Source of the DNA: Spongilla lacustris
Lineage: Eukaryota > Porifera > Demospongiae > Spongillida > Spongillidae
DNA: 64,000 bases
Direction of reading: 5' to 3'
Assembly (NCBI GenBank): GCA_949361645.1
Contig: OX442417.1
Span: 17,711,323 to 17,775,322 of the forward strand
The notes under the pieces were generated by a model, which was not told the origin of the DNA, did no database searches, and saw only the letters and a program-made list of their open reading frames with translations. Position numbers and translations under genes: made by a program. Positions 31,810-43,300 of this stretch are shown here, in pieces; position 1 is the stretch's first letter, and each line of letters begins with the position of its first letter.

Positions 31810-32135
31810 ATGTAGTTTGCTATTGTGAGTCTACACGCCTCCAACAGTTTAGGGACTATTGTAGCCAAGGTCTGGGCACCTGCTTCACTCCTACCATCCT
31901 GAGCAAGCTGCCACACCTTGTTCATAGAGACCAAAGGAGGAGGGGGGGGGGGGGGGGTGATGGGAGGAATACTACCATGTCCACACACATCACCATGTTC
32001 TGGGCCTTCTGGTGCAGTCAATTGGCAAATGATTGCACTAACTACCTTCACATGTCTGAAGCTGCCACTGTCACCCTGGTCATGTGATAAGGTTAACAGT
32101 GGGCAGGGGTTGATGTAGGCTACATTGAGATGATC
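31810..32135 (-). other. Two possible exons of an unrecognised minus-strand gene
   Basis: Minus strand: NPCPLLTLSHDQGDSGSFRH, then VKVVSAIICQLTAPEGPEHG (about 32010-32135), and after a G/C homopolymer KVWQLAQDGRSEAGAQ, then LATIVPKLLEACRL (about 31810-31920). Composition and codon regularity look coding, but the homopolymer between them and the lack of clear borders leave the structure open. Not recognised. Confidence 0.3.
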
Positions 32136-32194
32136 ACCAACCACCACATGATGGAGTGGTGTATCAGGCAGCAGCTAACTGCCTTCTTTCTACT
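32107..32194 (-). repeat. Inverted-repeat partner of 26620-26704
   Basis: Reverse complement of 26620-26704 with a few mismatches. Overlaps the upstream end of the possible exon above. Confidence 0.7.
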
Positions 32195-33035
32195 GTTTTC
32201 AAGTCTTGAATATACATTTCCCTCTGTACAATATTTGTAACCTTATAAGTGCAACTGCAATGGGGTTAGTTCCAAGGATGCTCTGTCATGGGGTCAATCC
32301 AACGATTTTTCAGCTGTTGTGACTCGCGTCTTCAGATTTTGCTCCAACTTGTCATATATGTTGGTCTCGATATGAAAGTGACTTGTACCATTTATTGAGT
32401 TAATAATGTATGAAATACACGTCACTGAATTATTAATTTTTGCAACTTTGAACACTCATATATCTTGGCTGCAATACAATTGACAGAAGAGTTTTTGAAG
32501 GCCGTGATCAGCAGAACTGATCTATGATGATTACTTTGGGGTGTGGGTAAAGGTTATATTGGGGTGTGGGTAAAGGTTAGATTTGTCTCAACTTCAAACC
32601 ATCTTTTGCAATATTGAGGTGTCGTCCATATTGATTTTACACAAGTGAAAGGACTATCAGTGTCAGTATTAGTCTGTGTATTGATGACCGCTGAGAACCT
32701 TGCAATGTTATATCTGAGGCCACCATTATTTTGTTGTATCTAAAAATCAGTTTTGTTTAAAAGTGGTGTTATGTTAGCATGACTCAGCAAATGGCGTTTC
32801 CTTATTTGGGCACATTTCTTTTTCTTTGAAATATTTCTTCGAAATGTTTTGTGCATTGCTGATCTCAATCCTTACAAGTATTGTGGTGAACCGTTAAAGA
32901 AGCTTTGGTGCAGCATACATCATGTTGTATTCTTTAAAAACTTATACTGTAACCATCTCTGTCTTTGAGAAGTGGAGACTTGCTGTGTGTAAACTGCCTA
33001 CAAGCAGTGCAAAAGCATTATTTCCAAGCGAGCAA

Positions 33036-33108
33036 GGCCTAGCAATCTTTCCCAGGAATGTGCTGTGCGAAGGTCACAGAGCACATTCCTGGGAAAGACT
33101 TCTAGGCC
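33036..33108. ncRNA. Imperfect hairpin, copy a (candidate structured RNA or MITE)
   Basis: Arms GGCCTAGCAATCTTTCCCAG and its mirror CTGGGAAAGACTTCTAGGCC extend to CACAG around a 7-nt loop (CGAAGGT): a stem of about 32 bp with few mismatches. Copies are at 33586-33677 and 39071-39169. Confidence 0.4.
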
Positions 33109-33585
33109 CTGCCTGTTCTGTTACACACCTTAACACCTAAATACACAAACAGCTGAATTACAAGTGTGTGTTTGTAAATTTACAAGTGTATATGTAGAAA
33201 AAGTCTGTGTATTGATTACCCCTGAGAACCATGCAAGCTTTTATCTTAGGCCACCATTTTTGTCGTATTAAAATTCAGTTTTGTTTACAAGTGGTGTTAT
33301 GTAACTGTCTTACCACATCTGCCCACCTGTTAGTATGACTCAGCAAATAGTGTTTCCTAATATTCTCACATTTCTTTTTCTTCGAAATGTTTTGTTCATG
33401 TGATGATTCAATCCTTACAAGTATTGTCATGACACATTAAAGAAGCATCAGCGCAGCATACATCAAGTTATATTTTTAAAAAACTTATACTGTAGCAATC
33501 TAAGTCTTTGAGAAGTGGAGACTTGCTCTGTGTACATGTAAACTGCCTACGAGCAGTGCAAAAGCTAGTTTTGAAGTAGCTTCCG

Positions 33586-33677
33586 AACAGGCAGGGCCTA
33601 GCAGTCTTTCCCAGGAATGTGCTGTGCGAAGGTCACAGAGTACATTCTCGGGAAAGTCTTCTAGGCCATGCCTGTTT
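33586..33677. ncRNA. Imperfect hairpin, copy b
   Basis: Same hairpin with the stem extended by AACAGGCAG / CTGCCTGTT-like ends and several mismatches in the 3' arm (ACATTCTCGGGAAAGTC). Confidence 0.4.
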
Positions 33678-34512
33678 TGTTACACACCTTAACACCTAAA
33701 TACACAACTGAATTGCAAGTGTGTGTTTGTGAAATTTTGGTGTGTTATGTTAATGTACCGTTTCTATAAGTACTTCACAGCAAAGGCTACTCCAAAGATA
33801 CCAGTTACTACCAGCAGTGTAGCTGACCATCCAGGTACATTAATTCATGTACATGTACATGTAAACAGTTTATACAGTATGGCTTTGTGGTTAGTTACCT
33901 AGCCAATTGCATTGGGTAGAGCCATCTTTACTCACTAGTGGGTAATTAGAACCTTCTCACAACAGACATTCTTTGGCATGAAGTAGCTTAGGGCAGTAAG
34001 TGTGCATTGGCTCCTTCCTTAGACCAGGTGCAACACCTCCTTACTCAAATGACCTTAGTCACATGACCTTAGTCACATGCATCACATGACCACATCACCT
34101 ATAACTTCTATTACTATGCCAACAACACAGCACACACAATAAAGAAAGAACAGATCAACAGTCATCAGGTCTGATCAATTAGCCGGACAAAGTTTGCAGG
34201 CACAATGCCAGTCTGGTCTCCTTTCATACAGATGTACCACTCTTGATTGATATGCCCCTTCAATATCAAGATGTCTCCCTTCTGGAAGGGCAACTTCTTC
34301 TGCAACATGGTTGAAGATGGCATCCACCTTCCTGATAGGGGGAGGGGCTAGATAAGGTCAATGGTGACAGTGGGCGTGGCTCACCTCAGTGGTGGTACCT
34401 CAACGGGCTGGTGGTTTTGATGATGTCACAGGCTTGGGGGACAACGCCCCTCCTGCATTGAAGTCAAACTGTTGAAGGCTATAAAAGAGGATAAAGGGAT
34501 AAAGGAATTACT

Positions 34513-34762
34513 ACATGGGCGTACAAAAGGGGGGTCGATGGATTCGAACGACCCCTCCCATCCCTAAAACGAGGTCACTATCCACTTAAAAGTATTACTA
34601 CTTCCCTCGCAGTCTAGCATATACGTACAAAAATGATAAAGAATGGACTGGGGACAAAGAGATATACATATACACGTCATAATTTTGCCTTACATCACAA
34701 AAGGTCACCTTTTAATAAAATTCGACCTTCCCCCTTTACCAAAGGCTGCGTACGCCCATGTA
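34513..34762. mobile_element. MITE in RUSC-like intron, copy 1
   Basis: TACATGGGCGTAC at the left is mirrored by GTACGCCCATGTA at the right. Inner ends carry GGGGGGTCGA and TCGACCTTCCCCC. It contains GTTCGAATC on the minus strand, a pol III B-box-like match, but no A-box was seen. The same element is in copy 2 (40772-41024), so it predates the duplication. Confidence 0.7.
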
Positions 34763-35189
34763 TTATCAGTGCAACATTGCCCTCCTCCTCCCCCCTCCTT
34801 CACATACTCTGCAGATACTTTCTTGAACCACCCAGCTGTGGCAGAGGTCCATGATCCAAGCAGTCCATCAAGACTTGTCTGGCGGGATTTAGGGGTAGCG
34901 GTCTGGGGCCTGTCTGCACCTGTGGTGTTCTGGGATGGCACCTGATTCTCACTCACTGTACTTGTGGTAGGCAGTGCTTCCTGTGTGGGTGTGGTCTTGA
35001 CCACTTCCCCTTCAGCCGGAGGGGACACCACTTGATCAGTTGAGGGATTGGTCTTGGCTGGTACATCAATAACTGGCTGTACCTGTGTGTGTGTGTGGGG
35101 GGGGGATGTTTGTACCTGATGATTCATACTTGATGTCAATACTACTGCTGCAAAGTGAAGTGTTCTGTGACTGTGGCATGATGAAAATG

Positions 35190-35550
35190 CTAACTCACGT
35201 ATCTAACACTGCTAATTCCTGTATCTAACATTGCTAACTCCTGTATCTAACATTGCTAACTGCTATATCTAACGTTGCTAACTCCTTATCTAACATCGCT
35301 AACTCCTGTATCTAACATTGCTAACTCCTGTATCTAACATTGCTAACTCCTGTATCTAACATTGCTAACTCCTGTATCTAACATTGCTAACTCTTTTGTC
35401 TAACACTGCTAACTCCTGTATCTAACATTGCTAACTCCTGTATCTAACATTGATAACTCTTTTGTCTAACACTGCTGACTCCTGTATCTAACACTGCTAA
35501 CTCCTGTATCTAACATTGCTAACTCTTTTGTCTAACAATGCTAACTCCTT
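35190..35550. repeat. 22-bp minisatellite CTAACTCCTGTATCTAACATTG, copy 1
   Basis: About 16 copies in an intron. The homologous array with a different copy number is at 41425-41770. Confidence 0.9.
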
Positions 35551-35879
35551 TGCTGAGATCTACCATGCATAAGCAATGCAAATGGCTACCCAATGGAATT
35601 GCCCTGGCATAAGGTGGCTTCAAGGAGTTGTCATGGTGTTTTAACACACATTTACCCCACACACATAACCCACATCAGCACATACCACACACCAGCACAC
35701 ACAACCACATTCCCTACCTGTCTCAATTCAAAGTCAATACTGAAACTGAATGGTAAGTGAATGAGTGGCTCCAATATCACCAGTAGCTCATTAAACAGTC
35801 TGGCGTATTCTTCATTTTCAGAAACCAGCACCAGAAATGATGTTGGCTGATAGTGCCTGTTCATGGTGTCTGTGAGGGA

Positions 35880-36190
35880 TGGTGGGATGGGATGATGTAA
35901 TGGGGGGATGGGATGATGTAATTGTGGGATGGGATGATGTAATGGTAGGATGGGATGATGTAATCGTGGGATGGGATGATGTAATGATGGGAGGTGTGGG
36001 ATGATGTAATGGTGGGATGGGATGAGGTAGTGGTGGAATGGGATGATGTAATGGTGGGAGGGTGTGGGATGATGTAATGGTGGGAGGGTGTGGGATGATG
36101 TAATGGTGGGAGGGTGTGGGGTGATGTAATGGTGGGAGGGTGTGGGATGATGTAATGGTGGGAGGGTGTGGGATGATGTAATGATGTAAT
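35880..36190. repeat. Minisatellite GATGATGTAATGGTGGGA, copy 1
   Basis: About 14 units of 17-27 bp within the RUN-domain intron. The homologous array in copy 2 (42055-42185) has about six. Confidence 0.9.
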
Positions 36191-37203
36191 CACTCACCTT
36201 TCTGATCGGGCAAGGTTTCAATCCAAGTTGACAGAGCACTTTTTTTCAAAGCTGTACAGATGAGAGTTCTGAACTTCATGTTGTTGTCATAGCTACCCTC
36301 CAGATATCGGATTGGTTGGAATACCTGTTTGTCCACAGCAGGTAACAGCTGAACTCTGACAACAGTTGTGGTGAGCAAGCACACATGGTGGGTTTCGACA
36401 GGGAAGAGGGCATGGTGGCCTGGGGAGGAGGACAGCTTACCTTCTTGCCAAAACAACGATGTCACCTTCCAAATATTGTCGGTCCCAAGACCCTGGAATC
36501 TGTAAGGCTTCAGGCCATCCAGCAGTATCTGAGCCACAGCAGTGCACAGAGCACCTCGTACCAGGTGGCCCATGTTTGGGTTGGTCATGTCCGACCCAAT
36601 CCTCCTCTTGTCTTCCACACTCCTGGTCTGCTCAAACTGGGCCAGCACGCTGTGAATGGCCCCTCCCACCCCCATCACAATGGCCTTCTTTGATACAAAC
36701 AGGTCTGCAGGCTTGGGGTCAGGCCCCTCCATACTACCTGTCTTCTGGGAGTCAGTGAGCTCCCTGGGCTCCTGCAAAGGGATTGGAGATATGATATTTG
36801 GCAACATATGTAGTGCTAAAGATATAGGAATATTGTGTTTATAGTATCTCCAATCAGGCTCCCTTGTTCAGAGTTACATACATGTACAATGATTTCAGCT
36901 TGTACAGTGATGTCAGCGCTGTGCCCCTGGTGGGGCTAGCTACTTATATACAGGTGGGTTATGCGTCTGTTTACTCTAAGAGCACTTCAGTGGTTTCTAG
37001 CCTCAACTGGCCACATGGGAGGATCCCACTTGTATGGCTCCAAGGCTGTTGTGGGCTATTAGATGTACATGTACTAACAGTTTGCCATAATGGATTGAAA
37101 TTTCCTTCAACATAACTATTAATAACTCGGAAAGTCATAGCTACTAAACGTAGCTTGCGATAATTGTGCAACAATTAATATGAGCAAAATTTCTTCTTAA
37201 TAG

Positions 37204-37935
37204 CTAACGTCTCTGAACTGGCACATGAGCAACACCCAGCCTCTCAGCCAGGTTATTCTGGAAGGCAAAGGGGAGAACAAAAAAGAGGTGGTAGGAGAGG
37301 AGAGGAGGTATTAGTAGTAGTGCGCAGACCATAAATGCCCTTACCATGGCTCCAAGTACAGCATTGCGACATCTAATGCTCCTCATTAGACAGCTCTGGA
37401 TCACCAGTTACCAAAACTGGCTTATTGCATGGCACACACACCCCTGGCCCCAAACACACCAGAGATGCTCACCAGATCTGCTACATAAGCATGTGCCTGC
37501 CACTTGTATGTGATGGGCAAAAGGACCACCACCACTGAGTACAGCACAGAATAGGTCTACCATCATGGCCAAACTGTATCCCTTGTATCCAGCTGTGTTG
37601 GGGCAAATAGGTGGAGAAGGAAGTGAAGGAGGGGGAGGAAGAAGAGAAGGGGAAGGGGGAAGAGGCGGGGGGAGAAAAAAGATATGGGAGACTGAGATAG
37701 AGAATAACAAAGGAGGGATAGTTAGCTCTTGAATGTTAGAATACATGTACCTGTTAGTTGAGTCACTTACACCAAGCGGCATAAGGCCTCCCCCTCCCCA
37801 CTTAGCACAGCATATCCTAACTGCAGTGAGACATGGCACATACACATACACATACACCCACCTTTCCAGACTGGTCCACCCCTCATCCTGGTGGGATGGT
37901 GTTCCCTTTCCTCTTCTCCATGTTCACCTAATAAC
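37204..37935 (-). pseudogene. Ldh2/malate dehydrogenase-like pseudogene, copy 2
   Basis: Minus-strand pieces in order: about 37860-37935 (MEKRKGNTIPPG, TGA, GVDQSGK, then a donor GTGGGTG); about 37500-37605 (GYKGYSLAMMVDLFCAVLSG, then GGPFAHHIQ); about 37355-37400 (PVLVTGDPELSNEEH followed by TAG); and about 37204-37250 (NLAERLGVAHVPVQRR, stop). These follow the order of blocks in the Ldh2 family of NAD(P)-dependent 2-hydroxyacid dehydrogenases. Two in-frame stops make it non-functional. The first lesion (TGA for the conserved Trp) is shared with copy 1 at 21130-21210. The exon with PPLGG is not found here. Confidence 0.55.
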
Positions 37936-39070
37936 ATTGGCCAAGAACAGCTAGACAAACACATTTGAATGGGTACAATATACCTTCCCCAGAGCAGAAG
38001 TGCTTGTGGCCATGTCAAGAAACTGCTATGTGGTTGGTTCCAAAGATGGGGACAATCCGTGAGATGGAGTTGTTGTGACTCACGTCTTCCAATTTTGCTC
38101 CAACTTCTCATATATGTTGGTCATGATATGAAAGTGGCTTGTATTGAGTCAATAAAGTTAATGGTTTATGAAATACACACCACTGAAATTTTATTTTCAT
38201 AAAATTGTTAGATGCAAGAATACATGTAATGGGCATTACAGATGTTATGGAGGATGAACATATAGTACATATACATACATATTACTATGAATTATATACT
38301 CACAACTATTATATACAACTAAAAGTCACAAGAAGATGTGGTTGGTGGGACACATCTGGCCAAAATTGCCCTGGCATTGAGGATGAGGCTCAGGCGACTG
38401 TAAATGGTTGATGTAACCTGGATAAGTGGTCAACATAGCTGGGTAGCCACCTTTTTTGACAGCTTCATTGCCCCATTCTCCAAACACTTCCACAACCAAC
38501 TTTGCACACACATATCTTGGCTGCAATACAATTGACAGAAGGCCATGTATGAGCAGAACTGATCTATGATGGTTATATTGGGGTGTGGGTAAAGGGTTAT
38601 ATTGGGGTGTGGGTAAAGGGTTATATTTCTCTCAACTTCACACCATCTTTTGCAATATTGAGGTGTCGTCCGTATTTACACAAGTGAAGGGACTATCATT
38701 GTCAGTATTTTAAATGTCTGTGTATTGATTACCCCTGAGAACCATACAACATTTTATCCGAGGCCACCCATTTTGTTTAAAAGTGGTATTGTGTAACTGT
38801 CTTACCACATATGCCCACCTGTTACAGCAAATAGTGTTTCCTTATTTGGGCATGTTTCTTTTTCTTCGAAGTGTTTTGCCCGTGCATGTGATGATCTCAA
38901 TCCTTACAAGTAGGCCTATTGTGGTGACCCGTTTTAAAGAAGCATCGGTGCAGCATACATTAAGTTGTATCAGAAAAACTTATACTGTAGCAATCTCTGT
39001 CTTTGAGAAGTGGAGACTTGCTGTGTGTAAACTGCCTACGAGCAGTGCAAAAGCTTCTGAAGTAGTTTCC

Positions 39071-39169
39071 GAACAGGCAGGGCCTAGCAGTCTTTCCCGG
39101 AATGTGCTGTGTGAAGGTCACAGAGCCCATTCTTCCTGGGAAAGACTTCTAGGCCCTGCCTGTTCTGTT
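39071..39169. ncRNA. Imperfect hairpin, copy c
   Basis: GAACAGGCAGGGCCTAGCAG and CTTCTAGGCCCTGCCTGTTC pair over a long stem. Inner arms differ by a 4-nt insertion (TCCT) in the 3' arm. The outer stem is better paired than in copy a. Confidence 0.4.
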
Positions 39170-39799
39170 GCACACCTTGACACCTAAACACACAAATAAC
39201 TGAATTACAAGTGTGTGTTTGTGTGAGTGAATTTTTGCCATAGTGTACATGTTATTATACCTTTTCTATAAGTACTTCACAGCAAAGTCTACAAGATAAC
39301 AGTTACTGCCTGTAAATGTACCAGCAGCTGGCCATCCTGATAATTCATGTGAACACTTTATACAGTATGGCTTTGCGGTTTGTTAGCTACCATTGAAATG
39401 CCCTGGCCACCACACTCTATGTGATGTGGCGGGATTCTGGTGGGATTTGGGCACTCAGGAACCAAACAAACACAAGTGGATAGGATGGCATTAATAACTG
39501 GTATTAACTTTTCTGCCATTCTATTGATACTAAAATTTTCACTAGTTCAAACAGCTGTAATTTGTACAAGAGAGGAAGCACAGTACAACAACATGCAAAA
39601 GTCACCACTTTGAGAGGTCATATCGTCCCAGTGATGCAAAATGAAAGGGTGACTATTTGAATGTGGCAGCATATGCAGTTATGAAGAAGTTTGAGATGGT
39701 AGTGCTGAATCGTGGGTACGCTTGGGTCAGTTGACTAACAAGATAGCATCAGTCCACATCTGCTCACTGACCAACAGGTTAGTGACTACCATCTCTGCA

Positions 39800-40021
39800 T
39801 TAGAGCAGGTCATGGAGATGGTTCCCCTTCAGGTCAATGTGCACTATGCCACTGTAGAATATGGCGGAGTGTACAGCAGTGAGCCGGTAGTCGGTTATAA
39901 TCGCTATGGTGAGGGTGTGGCCCAGCTTGTGGATTGCTGCATCTGCATCAAGGTGGGCGTGGCCTCCCTTGTGGGACAACACACAGTCGTTGCACAGGCA
40001 GGATAGGATGGTCTCCCTCAC
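39800..40021 (-). other. Unrecognised ORF, open on both strands
   Basis: Minus: MRETILSCLCNDCVLSHKGG, then AHLDADAAIHKLGHTL. Plus is also open over the same bases. It is in the part of the duplication unit that has no partner in copy 1, next to a C homopolymer (40037-40055). No domain recognised; could be an exon of a neighbouring gene. Confidence 0.25.
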
Positions 40022-40397
40022 ACGCTGGACATGCCCCCCCCCCCCCCCCCCCCCCAGCCCCCATCAGCCCACCCACTTGTGGCATCTCGTACTGAAGAGA
40101 ATCAGGACACAACTATCTGGAGTACACCACTGTTTTTAAAGCACACTTACTGCCCTAAGCTACTTCATGGCAAAGAATGTCTGTTGTGAGAAGGTTCAAA
40201 TTACCCACTAGTGAGTAAAGATGGCTCTACCCAATGCAATAGGCTCCTTTCTTAGACCAGGTGTAGCACCTCCTTAGTCACATGACTTTAGTCACATGAC
40301 CTTAGTCACATGCATCACATGACCACATCACCTATAACTTCTATTGCTATGGCAACAACACAGCACACACAATAAAGAAAGAACAGATCAACAGTCA

Positions 40398-43300
40398 TTA
40401 GGTCTGATCAATTAGCCGGACAAAGTTTGCAGGCACAATGCCAGTCTGGTCTCCTTTCATACAGATGTACCACTCTTGATTGATATGCCCCTTCAATATC
40501 AAGATATCTCCCTTCTGGAAGGGTAACTCATCGGCTTCTTCTGCAACATGGTTGAACATGGCTTCCACCTTCCTGATAGGGGGAGGGGCTAGATAAGGTA
40601 AATGGTGACAGTGGGCGGGGCTTACCTCAGTGGTGGTGGTACCTCAACAGGAGGGGGAGGGGGGAGGGGGAGGGGCTGGTGGTTTTGATGATGTCACAGG
40701 CTTGGGGGACAACGCCCCTCCTGCATTGAAGTCAAACTGCTGGAGGCTATAAAAGAGGATAAAGGAATCATTACATGGGCGTACGAAAGGGGGGTCGATG
40801 GATTCGAACGACCCCTCCTGTCCCTAAAACGAGGTCACCATCCACTTAAAAGTATTGCTATTCCACTTACAGTCTAGCATATACATACAAAAATGATGAT
40901 CGACAAAGAATAGACTGGGGACAAGGAGGTATACACGTACACGTCATAATTTTGCCTTACATCACAAAAGGTCACCTTTTAATAAAATTCGACCCCCCTT
41001 TCCCGAAGGCTGCGTACGGCCGTGCAACATTGCCCCCCTCCTCCCCCTTCCTTCACATACTCTGCAGATACTTTCTTGAACCACCCAGCTGTGGCAGAGG
41101 TCCATGATCCCAGCAGTCCATCAAGACTTGTCTGGCGGGATTTAGGAGCAACGGTCTGGGGCCTGTCTGCACCTGTGGTGTTCTGGGATGGCACCTGATT
41201 CTCACTCACTGTACTTGTGGTAGGCGGTGCTTCCTGTGTGGGTGTGGTCTTGACCACTCCCCCTTCAGCCGGAGGGGACACCACTTGACCAGTTGAGGCA
41301 TTGGTCTTGGCTGGTACATCAATAACTGGCTGTACCTGTGTGTGTGTGGTGATGTTTGTACCAGATGATTCGTGCTTGATGTCAATACTACTGCTGCAAA
41401 GTGTGACTGTGGCATGATGAAAATGCTAACTCCTGTATCTAACATTGCTAACTCCTGTATCTAACATTGCTAACTCCTGTATCTAACATTGCTAACTCCT
41501 GTATCTAACACCGCTGACTCCTGTATCTAACACTGCTAACTCCTGTATCTAACATTGCTAACTCCTGTATCTAACATTGCTAACTCCTGTATCTAACAAT
41601 GCTAACTCCCGTATCTAACATTGCTAACTCCTGTATCTAACATTGCTAACTCCTGTATCTAACATTGCTAACTCCTGTATCTAACATTGCTAACTCCTGT
41701 ATCTAACATTGCTAACTCCCGTTAGAATCTAACATTGCTAACTCCTGTATCTAACATTGCTAATTCCTTGCTGAGATCTGCCATGCATAAATAATGAAAT
41801 GGCTACCCAAGGGGATCCCCTGGCATAAGGTGGCTTCAAGGAGTTGTCATGGTGTTTAAACACACATATACCCCACACACCAGCACATTCCCTACCTGTC
41901 TCAATTCAAAGTCAATACTGAAACTGAATGGTAAGTGAATGAGTGGCTCCAATATCACCAAGAGCTCATTAAACAGTCTGGTGTATTCTTCATTTTCAGA
42001 AACCAGCACCAGAAATGATGTTGGCTGATAGTGCCTGTTCAGGGTGTCTGTGAGGGATGGTGGGATGGGATGATGTAATGGTGGGATGGGATGATACAAT
42101 GGTGGGATGGGATGATACAATGGTGGGATGGGATGATGTAATGGTGGGAGGGTGTGGGATGATGTAATGGTGGGAGGGTGTGGGATGGTTTCGTGTCATG
42201 ACAGCATGTGTGAAGGTGTGATGAAATGTGACCTTCACATATGCCCAAAATGAATTAATCACTCACCTTTCTGATTGGGTAAGGTTTCAACCCAAGTTGA
42301 CAGAGCACTTTTGTTCAAAGCTGAACAGATGAGAGTTCTGAACTTCATGTTGTTGTCATAGCTACCCTTCAGATATTGGATTGGTTGGAATACCTGTTTG
42401 TCCACAGCAGGTAACAGCTGACCTCTGACAACAGCTGTGGTGAGCAAGCACACACGGTGGGTTTTGACAGGGAAGAGAGGATGGCGGCCTGGGGAGGAGG
42501 ACAGCTTACCTTCTTGCCAAAAAGACGATGTCACCTTCCAAATATCGTCGGTCACAAGACCCTGGAATCTGTAAGGCTTCAGGCCATCCAGTAGTACCCG
42601 AGCCACAGCAGTGCACAGAGCACCTCGTACCAGGTGGCCCATGTTTGGGTTGGTCATGTCCGACCCAATCCTCCTCTTGTCTTCCACACTCCTGGTCTGC
42701 TCAAACTGGGCCAGCAGGCTGTGGATGGCCCCTCCCACCCCCGTCACAATGGCCTTCTTTGATACAAACAGGTCTGCTGGCTTGGGGTCGGGCCCCTCCA
42801 TACTACCTGTCCTCTGGGAGTCAGTGAGCTCCCTGGTCTCCTGCGGGGGAGGCTCCCCAGTGGTGGCTGTGAGGGGAGGGAGGACACACCAGCACTTCTG
42901 GGTGTGGTTGAAGACAGCTCTGATGCCCCCCGCGAGGGGGAAGGTCTCCGTGTGCTCTGTGCTGGTGCTGGGGGTGGGGCATGGAAATTGGACCCTGGAA
43001 GCAGTCTCCACGTGCCCCTCTCGTTCCTCAGACACACACCTGAGAGAGAGATGAGGTCCATGGCCCCCACCTCTTCAGCAGCACTTGAAGGCCCAGAGGC
43101 CTGGAGCAAGACAATCTTCAACATGTTAGGGGTGCGGACATCTATGGGCACCACAGGTTTCCCCGGCAACGAGGAAGAGGCAGAGTCACCTGACCCACTG
43201 GGTGTGGGCGGGGTCTTGCTGAGTGCTGCTAACTTGTCACGATTGATGACCATAGGACCTGGTCTGAAGGGCTCCTCAGGGGGAGGAGGAGTGGTTGTAG

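Larger units (their letters stand above)
32262..36771. repeat. Segmental duplication, copy 1 (partner 38010-42840)
   Basis: From GGTTAGTTCCAAGGATGC onward the sequence matches 38030 onward through the intergenic hairpins and the RUSC-like exons up to the start of the RUN exon. About 550 bp near 32660-33170 is repeated again at 33220-33760 in this copy only. The last shared point before the assembly gap (21345-21381) also matches 32262, so the part left of the gap once continued here. Confidence 0.8.
34165..36771 (-). pseudogene. RUSC-like (RUN + SH3) gene, copy 1, frameshifted
   Basis: Exons in minus order: 36198-36771 (RUN domain: KKAIVMGVGGAIHSVLAQF, LVRGALCTAVAQILLDGL), 35718-35869 (end of RUN: FNELLVILEPLIHLPFSFS), about 34819-35082 (Ser/Thr/Pro linker ending GWFKK), 34385-34468 (linker), and 34165-34331 (SH3). 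The SH3 exon lacks 8 bp that copy 2 has (TCATCGGC on +, near 40529), shifting the frame before the core SH3 motif. The exons upstream of RUN found in copy 2 are missing; unrelated and Ldh2-like sequence lies there. RUN+SH3 architecture is that of RUSC1/RUSC2 adaptors. Not functional as an SH3 adaptor. Confidence 0.7.
38010..42840. repeat. Segmental duplication, copy 2 (partner 32262-36771)
   Basis: Homologous to copy 1 throughout, with indels. It has one instead of two copies of the hairpin-bearing 550-bp segment. About 500 bp at 39.4-40.1 kb has no counterpart in copy 1. Confidence 0.8.

Noticed and set aside
34525..34565. tRNA gene or tRNA-derived SINE because of GTTCGAATC on minus
   Set aside because: No A-box, acceptor stem or cloverleaf could be drawn; the segment lies inside an inverted-repeat MITE present in both gene copies.
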